DNA of 64,000 nt from Gavia stellata. Lineage: Eukaryota > Chordata > Aves > Gaviiformes > Gaviidae. Shown one piece after another: positions 37,501 through 49,500 of this stretch. The position numbers and the translations under genes were made by a program. The stretch is from assembly GCF_030936135.1 (NCBI RefSeq), contig NC_082603.1:34204329-34268328 (forward strand), read 5' to 3'. A model generated the notes under the pieces. The model saw only the letters and a list, made by a program, of their open reading frames with translations, was not told where the DNA came from and did not search any database. Numbering within the stretch: position 1 is the stretch's first letter; every line of letters starts with the position of its first letter.

Positions 37501-40500
37501 TGTTGCTCAAGATTGTGGGCACCTTGGAGCTGCCTGTGTGACCAGGATGTGGTACAGATACATTGGGTGGTGCAGCTAGCTTTTGACCACGACTGTGGGC
37601 ACCTTCTGTCTGTCTGTAGGGTGATATTGGGGTACAGATATTGTCGGTGTTACAGAGCTCCCTTTGTTCATGGCTACGTGTTTCTTCCAGCTGCTTGGGG
37701 GACCATGAGATGGTACAGAGGTGGTGGGTGTTGCAGCACTTCCCATGGATGTGGACACCTTTGAGCTGCCTCTGGGACCTGGAAAAGGTACAGATACGGT
37801 GGGTAGTGTGGCTGCCTTTTGCCCATGGCTTTAGCCACCTTTGGGCTTCTGTGGGATGAGGACAGGGTAGAGATATGGTCGGTGTTGCAGAGGTCTCCTT
37901 GTCCACGGCTGTGTGTACATTCCAGCTGGTTGTGGGACCATGACATGGTAGAGAGGTAGTGGTTGTTGTGGCGCTTGGCTTGTCCACGTCTGTGATCAGC
38001 TTCTGGCAGTCTGTAGGTTGACGATGGTATACAAGAAATGAGGGTGCTGTGGAGTTACCACTGTGCATGGCTGCGTGTACCTTCCAGCTGCTTATGGACT
38101 ATGAAATGGTACGGAGGTGGCTGGTTTTGTGTGTCTCGTTGTCAATGTCTGCGGGCACCTCTGAGCTCCCTGTGGGACCTAGGTGGGGTACAGATACATT
38201 GGGTGGTGCAGATGCCTTTTGTCGATGAGTGTGGGCACCTTCTGTCTAGCTCTGGGGTCATAACAGGGTACGGATACAGAGTTAGTTGCAGAGGTTCCTT
38301 TGTGCACAGCTGCATGTTCCTTCCAGCTGGTTGTGGGACAGTGACATGTTACAGAGGTGGTGGGTGTTGCGGCGCTCCCTTTGTCCACAGCTGTGGGCAC
38401 CTTCTGGCTGTCTGTAGGATGATGACTGGGTACAGGTAAGGTGGGTGTGTCGGTGCTCCCGTTGTCCATGGCTGCAGGCACCTTTGAGCTGCCTATGGGA
38501 CCTGAGTGGGGTAAGGATACATTGGGTGGTGTGGCTCTTCCTTTGCCCTGTGCTGTGGGCACCTTCTGGTAGGCTGTAGGATGATGTCAGGGTACAGTTA
38601 CAGTGGGTGTTGTGGAGGTCACCTTGTCCATGGCTGTGTGTTCCTTGCAGCTGCTTGTGGGACCATGATGTGGTAGAGAGGCAGTTGGTGTGTCGGTGCT
38701 CCCGTTGTCCATGGCTGCGGGCACATTTGAGCTCCCTGTGGGACCTGGGTGGGGTACAGATACAGTGCACCTGGATGGGGTGCAGGTGCATTTGGTTGTA
38801 CAACTCCACCTTTCTCCACGGCTATGGGCACTGTCTCACTATTTCTCAAATCGTGAGGTGGTATAGATAGGGTGGATGGTGCAGCGCTCCCTTTGTCCGT
38901 GGTTGCACGTACCTTCCAGTTGCCTGTGGAATGCTGATAGGGTACAGGTACAGTGGGTGGTCCAGCGCTCCCGTTGTCCGTGGCTGTGGGCCCTGGATGG
39001 GGTACAGATACATTGAGTGGTCCAGCTGCCTTTTGTTGACAGGTGTGGGCACTTCTTGGGTAGCTGTGGGATCATAACAGGTTACGGATACAGAGTTTGT
39101 CGCAGAGGTTCCTTTGTCCACGCTGGCTGTGGGACCATGGCATGGTAGAGAGGTGGTGAGTGTTGCAGTGCTCCCGTTGTCCATGGCTGTGGGCACCTTT
39201 GAGCTCCCTGTGGGACCTGGATGGGGTACACATGTGTTGGGTGGTGTAGCTCTTCCTTTGCCCTGGGCTGTGGGCACCTTCTAGCTGTCTGTAGCATGAT
39301 GTCGGGGTACAGATACGGTGGATGTTGCGAAGGTGCCTTTGTCCGTGGCTGTGTGTTCCTTCCAGCAGGTTATGGGGCTATGACATGGTCCAGAGGTGGC
39401 GGGTGTTGTGGCTCTCCCTTTGTCTGTGGCTGTGGGCACCTTTGAGGTGGCTGTGGGATCTGGATGGGGCACAGATACAGTGGGTGTTGTAGAGGTCCCT
39501 TTGTGCACAGCTGTGTTCCTCTCCCCAACCCTGCATGTCATGTGTGGCTTGTCATGCTGTGGGTATCTCTGCATGAAGTACAAGACTTGTGGCTGTCTTT
39601 CCCTGAAATGAACTGATGTTTTTGCCCGCAAGTGCCGTGTGTTGTTCACTTCAGTTGGTTGCTCAAAGAAAACACATTAATTAGCTTCCCTCAGCTTGGT
39701 TCACTGTAGACTATTACACCCTCTTTAATTCTCAGGTTAGGAGGCTACAGGTGCCAACTGAACCACAGGAGTTTCCCTCTGACCATCAGGAAACACTTTT
39801 TCACTGTGATGGTCACCAAGTGCTGCACATGTTACCCAGTTGTGGAGTCTCTATCCTTGGAGATATTAAGAACCCATCTGGACACAGTCCTGCGCAACCA
39901 GCTCTAGGTGATCCTGCTTGAGCCAGGGACTGGACAAGATGACCTCCAGAGGTCCCTGCCAACCTCAACAAGGCTGAGATTCTGTGATTGTGTGAAATAC
40001 TTTATGCACTGAAAACCCCCCCAAAAAATCGATTAACCCCAAAGCGAGAATTTATGGATGAATGAAATTCAGTAGAATCAGTAATGTGTTGGCTTCAGTA
40101 GAAAATTTTTATTGCTTTTTGTTTCCCAAACGTAAAATTTTGTTGTGTTACAAGTAGTGAGGTTGTGTGTATCTGTGTTTCTGTAGTCACTCTTTGAGTT
40201 AATTACTGACGATGTCCAGTTGATAATGCCAGATTTTAAAATATATATTACAGCATATTTCTCTATCTGTTGCATCTTCAGGGTAAATCCCAAACTCCTG
40301 TTTTTCCTGAGACTAGTACTGGTGGGTTTTGTGGGGAGGGAAAGCTATGGTAATTACCTCTGTAGCTGAAGAGGAGCTGTGGTAGGTGATGTAACTTCTT
40401 TTGGTCTCTTACAGCGTTCGTTACTCTGTTAAATGGAGAGCAGGCTCAAAACGCGATTCGGAAATTTCACCAGTATTCTCTTCGGGGAAAAGAAATATCC

Positions 40501-43500
40501 GTGCAACTCCAACCAACAGATGCTTTGCTGTGCGTTACCAATTTGCCCATTTCTTTTACGTTAGAAGAGTTTGAAGAACTTGTGCGTGCATACGGCAATG
40601 TCGAGAGGTGTTTTTTGGTCTATAACGAAGTTACTGGCCATTCAAAGGGCTATGGCTTTGTGGAATATATGAAGAAGGACTCTGCTGCAAAGGCGAGACT
40701 GGAACTTCTGGGGAAACAGTTAGACGAGAGCACACTCTTTGCACAGTGGATGGATGTGAACCAGCTGACCACAAATCTTATTCACTCCAAGTGCCTTTGT
40801 GTAGATAAATTTCAGAGAGACTACGCTGATTCAAAAGAACTGATCCAAGCTTTCTCGCTAAAGTATAAACCTGTTTTCTGCCAGGTATGTTGAATTTGTG
40901 TCTTTTGGAAGATCAAGGTCATGATTTAAGTAGCTCTGTATTTGCATCTTCACTGTGTGCTGTCTTATCCTTTTATTTTTCATTTAAGTAGTGAATGGTT
41001 ATGCATCTGCATTGCAATATATGATGTGGTACAGATGCTTCATTGGTATGGGTTTGCAGTGATTGGTCTGTGTCATCTGAGAATTCTGCAGGAGATCACT
41101 CCCGTGAAGCGCCAATAAAATGTTTATAAGACATCCCCTCCTCATGTATTTTATTGAAAATAATTTTAGAAGTATTTTAGAGAGCTTTTAAAGTAAACGT
41201 TGCTGATGGGTTTATTGCTCAGTAAAGAAAACCAGAGTGTATGAATACCACAAGCGCAACAGTTTAGATGGTGGACAATATATCTATGTATGTATATAAT
41301 TCATATATTTAAGAAACCTCTGCAAGTATCTAATGTGTTTTTTCCCTAACTGGGGAAGAGATGGGCTTGGGATCTCATAGTTGCTGGGCTTGCCAGTGAT
41401 AGAAGTGGTACATCTTTAAGAAAGCTTGCAGGTACAGAAGAGGCAGATCCTTACTAGCTTTTGCAAGTGTAAAGGTTTCTTTCTCATCTTCATGGCTTGT
41501 GAGACAGTAGACCACAAAGAAAATGTTGCTCGTAGAAGTGGTGCAGACCAGTGGTACCATAAACAGGCAGTCAAAAGAAGCTTGCTTTATAGTCGCGCAG
41601 TTGGGTATGATTTCAGTTGTTTGGGGTTTTTTCTGAAGTATCTTGGAAGACTGCTCAGGGATTAGCTTCAGGGATAAGTAACAGAGAATTTCTGCATCTA
41701 AGACTGGAAGGTCCATCAGGCTGTCTAGTCTGACCACCTGCAGGCCATCACATTTTCCTTAGTGCTCTTTTTGAGCCCCAGGAATTTGTAGTTGGCTAAA
41801 GCACATCTTTAACACTTGCTTGATCCAAATACACCAGGAGATGCCTAAATTGGAAGTAACTCTTTCCAGAAACTGCCCATCCCTTGTTATTTTGCACTTG
41901 TGTCTGTTTTCTTAGTTGAATGTATCTGGCTTCAGCGTCGCCTCACTGATGAGTAGATTGAGGAGCCTTTGCTCCCCACTATTTTCTTCTGTAAGAAGGT
42001 ATTAAATGCTGTAATCAAGTCACTTGCTAATCTTTGTTTAATTAGCTAAGCAGATTGATCTTTTAAAGTCTTTTACTTCAGGGCTTTTGTTGCAGCTGTC
42101 AGATAATCTGGAGGCTGTTATCAGCTCCCCCAACCATTTCTCAACATTCTTTTAAAATTCTGAAGTTCAAAGAATAACAGCCTTCTTCAGATAAAGATGG
42201 TTTTCACTAGCAGTATTCTACTGTGCACTTAAAAATTGACTTTTCCCTTTATCATAATGATACACGGGTCATACCTGGTGTAGGTGAGGAGGGTCTGTTT
42301 GTGCATGCATTCTGTCAGTAAATGGCACTAAATACACGTCTCTATAAAATACAGGAATTAAGCAGTAAGCAGTATGCTTTTGAATTAGGAAAAAGGCATG
42401 CAGTCAAAAATATATCCAAGAAAACATTCTTGGCACGTTCTCATATTACCTATTACTTGTATAAACACACTGTGTAATAGACTAATAGGTAGATCATGGA
42501 AGTATGATAGTACAAGAAAAACAGGTTTACTTTTCACACACAGAATCACAGAATCATTAAGGTTGGCGAAGACCTGTCAGATCATCAATTCCAACCACCA
42601 CCCCAACCCCACCATGCCCACTAAACCATGTCCCGCAGTGCCACGTCCACACCTTCCTTGAACACCTCCAGGGATGGGGACTCCACCACCTCCCTGGGCA
42701 GCCTCTTCCAATGCTTCACCGCTCCCTCAGGAAAGAAATTTCTCCTAATATCCAGCCTGAACCTCCCCTGGCGCAACTTGAGGCCATCTCTTCCTGTCCT
42801 ATCACTTGTCACTTGGGAGAAGAGACCAAGACCCACCTCCCCACAACCCCCTTTCAGGGAGTTGCAGAGAGTGATGAGGTCTCCCCTCAGCCTCCTCTTC
42901 TCCAGATTGAACAACCCCAGCTCCCTCAGCCGCTCCTCATCAGACTTGTGCTCCAGACCCCTCACCAGCTCCGTTGCCCTTCTCTGGACACGCTCCAGCA
43001 CCTCAATGTCCTTCTTGGAGTGAGGGGCCCAAAACCTAACACAGGATTTGAGGTGCAGCCTCACCAGCGCCGAGTACAGGGGCACGATCAATTCCCTACT
43101 CCTGCTGGCCACACTGTTTCTGGTCCACTATTTTTGATCACTTAAGATTTATTCTCAGTGATTCTCAGAGAATAAACATGTGATTTATTCTCAGTCATGC
43201 CTCACGTTTCCACGGGGCATCCAACAGGTCCTGGCTGGTAAGGGGGGGGCTCTGCCTTGAGGTGTGGTGGGGAGAGGCAGCAGAGGGGCTGGTTTGCAGG
43301 CATCATGGGTGAGTGAGGGAGGCGAACCCCATGGGCTAACGGGGGAAGCAGCCCTCTGGAGAGGGAAAATAGGAGGGTGGAGGTAGGTAAACAAGTAGTT
43401 CAAATTTGATAGATGAAAAAGGGAAAGCAGTGGATGAATTCTCATCACAATAGTGCTAATTAGTTACGGGTTTATGAGTAAGATGACGTAAAAATTAAGT

Positions 43501-46500
43501 ACAAAGAAAGGAGAAGGAGGAAGGCCCAAGAAAGTGTGGAAAAAGCAAGGAGGGGTTGTGACATGATGGGTAGAGGCAGAAGATGAAAACTAGGAGAGGA
43601 CAGGGGAGCAGAAACCTGGGTGGGGAGGAAATTTCAGTAGAGAACAACTAGGAGTAGTGCCTTTGTCTGGAAAGCTTCTCCTGGAAGAATAAATAAGTTT
43701 TAGAAAAACAATTTAAATGTTCATTCACACTCTTGTTATTTTATGTCTTCATGACTACGGTCTCTCTCTTCCCTCCGTTTCCTAGTCTTGGCCAATCCAG
43801 CCTTCACACCATGCCGGCAGTCAGATTGTCCCACCAGTAGGGTCACTTTGACCATTTTGCCCATCTCCTGGTATGACTTCTTTAACGTACCTGTCTTGTG
43901 CTGCTTTCATGGCTTAGTTCTGCTGGTAACTCTGATGCAGTATTTCATCATGTAAATATGATCTTTTACGTAAAATTCTTAGCTGAACTCATGAAATAAA
44001 CTCTGGTTTATTTCATTTTATTCCAAAGTTACCATTTTTTGAAATCAATTTTATTTCCCCTCTATTAACAATAGACATGTTCTTTCAGGAAGAGCTGACC
44101 CCTACATGGGTCTTAGAAAAATGGCATTTCCTAGGACTTACAGGAACATGTTTTGTCCTTTACTTCAATAAAATGGACCAGAAAACCTCCTTCCTTTCCT
44201 AATGTCAACTTTAAATTGTCACTAGGAAGTTTCCACTGTTATCTAGATAGGGACAGGGGACTTTTCTTCAGTTTACTTAGGAAGTTTAAAAATTCCTGAT
44301 CTGTTTGCAAGAATACTGATGGCTGCACTTTCACGTATTAAGGGAGTTTTTAACTCTGCATGAAACTACAGTAGGTTCCATAGCTGCAAACCGTTCTTCT
44401 CACAAGTACTTCAGGTCTTTACCAGTGCAGCTAAACTGATGTCAAACCAAAATATAATGCGTCTCCACATAGACACATACACACACGTATATATACACAC
44501 GTATATATACATAGCATATACGTATCTATGTGTGTATTTATATATCAAAATATGTGTGCGCTCCAGAGCTCTTCCCAGAGGCCAGTCTTTAACAGTGGCT
44601 TTAAAGATCTGACCACCCTCTTTTTCTTCAAAATCTTTGAGATTTATATTTCAATTGTTAGTGTAAGTTTATGGGATCTGATAGTTGGGAATAGGTTGTT
44701 TTTATCCAGTGAAAACTAGAGGAGATTTCCTCTCTACCACATCAGAGCCAGTATCATTCATTTCGGGACTGGAGATTTTTGCCTAAGCTTTATTCCCTCC
44801 CTTCTCATCCCCTTTTTTTGTTTGATTTAAATGTGCTCATTCTGCTATAAAACTCTGCAAACAAAGGACAGAGCATTGTTTGACATGTAAGCCTCTTTCC
44901 AGTCTGCTTGATTGATCAGTTTGGCATCTTCTCTTGGCATTAAATACAACCACAGACTTCATATTCTCCTAAAAGGCAGTATATATCAGTGGAATTTGCA
45001 TTGTTACATTTTTCAACAACTATCATGTAGGCTGATGAATGACATTTTTATTAACGTAGGCTTAAAAACCAAACAATAATGAATTTATAATTCTTATCCT
45101 GCAAACTAAAAATAAAAATTATTGTAGCATACAGCTGTATTTACAATTTCCTTCTCATTCCTTCTTTATTCTGAAAATAAGTGTTAAATACATTTCATAG
45201 CTCAGGTTCTCCATGAGATTGGATTGAAGTGAAGGTGGTGATTCAAATAGAAGTAGATAGAGCATGCATGCCAAATATCATATGAAGATACGATATTCAA
45301 CTTATATCTAGCACGTTTGAGAAAGAAACATACTGATTTGGGTAGGCATTAACATAGGGTGTCAACTGTTTGCGAAGTATTTTGTGAGGGAGAGGTGAAA
45401 CTATTGCAAGGCAGTTCCTGAAATTCTCCATTTTGTTCAGTGTATTGTGAAATGTTGCTTCAGTTTGCTCAGGATGAAGACAGTTATATTGGTGACTTTG
45501 CGGTGATTGAGTATGAAACTGCAGAGCAGGCTGAGAAAGTACAAGAAGTCACCGATGGCATGACTATCAAAGGAAAGAGAGTCCAGGTGTCATACTGTGC
45601 TCCGGGAGCGCCGGGCAGAAGCACATTAGCAGCACTTATAGCGGCACAAAGGATGGTAAGATATTGGCAAATCTGTTTTTGGAATGAGTTTGAAACACTT
45701 TGGGTTGGGTCAGAGGGATTCAGCTGCTTTGCATTAGGAAAACGAGCCAACCTCTTGGAAGCGTTAGCCTCTTTTTTTATCTAGTCAGCCCAATTCAGTC
45801 TCCTTCCTAGGAAAAGCATGGCCATGTTCTGCAAGGAGGAAGGTTAAAATACGGCCAGAAGGTATCACGAAGTTATACTTGCATAGCTCTGGGATTTTAG
45901 TAAATTTAATCTTCTGTATGAGAAATTGTTCCAGTTCAAAACAAAAGTAACTGTAAGTGGAGTCATTTGACAAGCTAAAACTTGGTTTAAAACAGAGAGG
46001 CAAGAATCTGTCAATTTTAAGATAAATTTCAAGGTAGGAGAAATAGTTTAATTTCATGCTTGATATAGAAGAAAGCTTTTTACACCCACATGTCTTATCA
46101 AATTATTTCCTAGAAAATTGGATGTGAAAAGTGTTACATGAAGCTGTCCTAAGAGTAGAAGCAGAACAGTCTCATTACTTCGGCTAGCTTTAGCCCACAT
46201 CTTTATAGAAGAGATGAGTGGTGCTATTATAAGATAGTATGTGGTGTTCACGTTAACAGTGCCTTTCTTATTCTCCTTTGTTGATAACACTGTCTTGGTG
46301 CAAGGGGAAAAAAGAAATGTGTCTCGTGAAGAATAATACGCTTGAAGTTTTGCGGGAATAGTTTGTTGGGCATTTCATTTGAGGGCGAAGGAGCATGGAA
46401 AGGAGTGGGAAACAGGGAAGGACATGTTGGGATTATTTTTGGTGTAAAATGAAGTATGTACCTTGTCATCACACAAGTTTGAGGGATTTAAATGTATTCT

Positions 46501-49500
46501 TTGTTTTCTCCTGATTATAACATTTTTGTATCTCTCTTAATTGGAGATGAGGAACAATAGGAAAGGCTTGCTTCCAGAGCCAAACCCAGTGCAGATTATG
46601 AAAAGTTTTAACAATCCAGCAATGTTGCAAATGCTACTGCAGCCCCAGTTGCGTGGACACGCTGTTAAACCTGGTAAGTTGTTTTAAAACCGAGTTAAAA
46701 AAAAGAAACCCAGTTCTCCGTGATATAAGGCTTTCAGCAAAGGAGAGAAGCAGGAATACTCTTTTTAAAATCTGTGGAGACACTGTTTCAGTGTATCTGT
46801 GTAGACACTTTCACATTTTATGAAAGCGAAAGCAAGAGGTGGATTGCTACACTATTGTGGGTAAAATTTAGTGTTACCTAAAAAAATTTACTGGGTAAAA
46901 TTTAGTGTTACCTAAAAATGTCCTCACATTAACTCTGTGGTCTCTGAACGTTTATATTAGAAATGGGTTTAAAATGAAAAGTCTTTTGCAGACAACATTA
47001 AAATGGCAAGTTTAAGTTTGATTCTAGATCTGAATTTTGCAGCCTGAGTCTTTCCCCTATTGATTCCAATGTAAATTGTTATTCATTTGGATGGTACCAT
47101 AGTTGTACACAGCATTTCATAACGGCATTAGCCAAAAACATTTCTCTGTCTTCTCATTAGGATGGATGTGAATAAACATATAAAAACCAATCTTACCACA
47201 TTTCACATGGTGAAAGTATTAGGAACAGGAATGAGAATAGCTAATTTGAAGAGTCAAGTGGGGGACAGCTAAGAGCTTGTGACATAAACTCCTGACAGAA
47301 GATACACAGAAATTGTATGTGAAGTGAACACTTTAGTGGAGAAACACTTCAGCTAATGCTGACGTTTCAAAGCACTTCAGATAACGCTGGTGGTCTTGCA
47401 ATCAACTGCAGGCATTTCTGCATCTTTGAGTGCAACTCTCAGCTTTAGAGGAGCGCCTTGAGAGTACATTTGATCTCTCATATGCTGTTAATTGCAGATC
47501 AAAGCTGGGTGTATTGAAAGGTTTCATTGTCGTCACCTTTAGTACACTGGAAAGTTTCATGGAAACCAAATCTAAAAAATACAGAATAACTCTTATAAAG
47601 ATTTTTACTTGCCTAACTTATAAAACAGTGCAACTTTTTCTTGTGTTTCTAAAGCAGTTCTTGGAGCATCTGCAGGTTTACCTCACCTTATAAATTCAGC
47701 AGTTGGCCCACCTTTTTTGCAGTTGAATAAAGTTCATCAGGTATGTGACAAAATAACTTCTGTCAAAATAGATATTTGTGGAGATGTTAGCATGAAAAAT
47801 ATTCTCAAAGTTTTCAGAAATTGCAACTAAAGTGTTCTCGTTAAAGCAATCTTTAAGAAAAGCAGTCTATTATGAGATGCCTGTGGGGATGTAAGAGCAG
47901 ACTGTGCTTACTATCCACAAGCGAGTTACTTTATCTTAACTGAGCATTTGATTTGCTAACACCTGCTGATGTAGAGGCAATTTGCCATTACTGGCAAAAA
48001 AATCCTCTTTAAATTAGAGCTCGAGGAGCATGGCACATCCATTTCTCTTGGAGCTGCTCATACTAACTTCCTGTAGAGACTTGATTGTTTTATCTTATTC
48101 AAGCCAACAAGCTTAGCATCGTTATCTTCATTTTAAAGCTTGCAGGGACCAAAATGTGCTATATATGCCATAAAAAAAAATAGTGATTTGCAGATGTTAC
48201 TTCTTAGTCAAAAAACCACCAAGGTTATAAGCTGTTTAAAGTGTTCTCAGAGTACCTGTAATTCCAGATGGACACCAGAATTTCTGAAAGATAATATAAA
48301 GGATATTTGGGATGAGTTTGCTGTAGAAATTGGAGATGAAACTATGCTAGAGTAGCACCCACAGCTAGAACTCCTTCCTGCAGCAGTGCACTTGGCCAAC
48401 AGCCTGCCTGGCCTCCACCTTGTATTGAGGTTCTGTCAGAGATTTCTCCAGCTCTGCCAGGAGCCAAAATTTGCCTTTAATATTCATGGGGGGGATTTTC
48501 GTAAGTACCTATGAGGGACTGCAGTCAATTGCTTTGACTTACTCTTTCTGATGTTTCAGAAATTTCCATTTAAAAAATAAAATCCCCTTAAGTACTGGTT
48601 GTTATTGCTGCTGTTCTTTTGGCAAACACAGACTTATAGACCTTAAAAAAGACCAAATTAAAATGCAGAGATACTCCTTATGTTAAGTATATTTAGCTTT
48701 TCTTTTTTTTTCTGCTAAAAACTGGTAGGTGAATATATTCATTTTGAATAAATACTACTTAATTTTGTCCCATCAAATGAGTTGCTTTTGTCCTGTACAA
48801 TGAAAAAATACATCATTCTTTGCTTGTACTTCTTTTATTTAAATGACATTTTCAATTGGTATATTTAGATACTGCTGCTCTTTCTTCAGTCTTGGAGAGT
48901 CTATGCTTCCTTGGAAGGCAATGTGAATGTTTTCTAATCACAGCTGGAGACAGGCATGTTTTACACAGTTTACAGTGTGATTGATGATGACCAAATGTTT
49001 TTTGGCTTAAGAGTGCTACAGTCAAACAACTTAGTGTTTTCTCTTTAGAGAGACTTACAAGTCTGATTCTCTTCCAGGGAGCTTCCTGTCATTTAATTAG
49101 CTCCAAACCTGGTCTAATAGCCTGAATTTTGCTGACAGTGATTTGATTATCCCAATTCCTTCTATTAGGCATATTTTTCTATTATTCAATGACTTATTTC
49201 AGAGTATTCTCTAAAGCCAGAGAACCAGGTCACTATTTTTATTGTCTTGAAATTGTCACAAGATAGAGGAACAGACAGCTTGACTCTCTCCCCACCTCCC
49301 CAGTCATACATGGATTCAGCTTCCTGTGTATCTTGGTTTTGCTATTTTGTATTCAAGGTTTTTGTGAAGTAAAATGATGAGAAGAAACAGTATTTTTAGG
49401 ATGATCATGCCGCAACATTATAAAATAATTGATAATAAAAGATTCAACAGAGGGGAATTTGAACAAATGGGTTATTCATCCAGTGATCTTTCAACTCTGG

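Larger units (their letters stand above)
33659..40414 (+). other. RAVER2 intron 2 (6.8 kb)
   Basis: The intron is dominated by the 81-bp tandem array (35.9-39.5 kb), followed by a CR1 fragment. The first 2.2 kb is AT-rich unique sequence with a 134-codon plus-strand frame at 34798-35202 that I regard as chance. Confidence 0.85.
40885..45463 (+). other. RAVER2 intron 3 (4.6 kb)
   Basis: It contains an old CR1-like element (41.66-42.18 kb), a younger CR1 copy (42.54-43.13 kb) and a TA/CA-rich microsatellite near 44.46-44.55 kb. Nothing else is recognised. Confidence 0.85.

Noticed and set aside
35895..39515. CRISPR-like or coding interpretation of the tandem array
   Set aside because: The repeats are contiguous, diverged and 81 bp long with no spacers, in a vertebrate intron. 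Reading frames change along the array and have no splice support.
42621..43112. 163-codon minus-strand open frame as a host gene
   Set aside because: It is the C-terminal tail of the CR1 LINE ORF2, inside a CR1 copy with its typical 3' tail.
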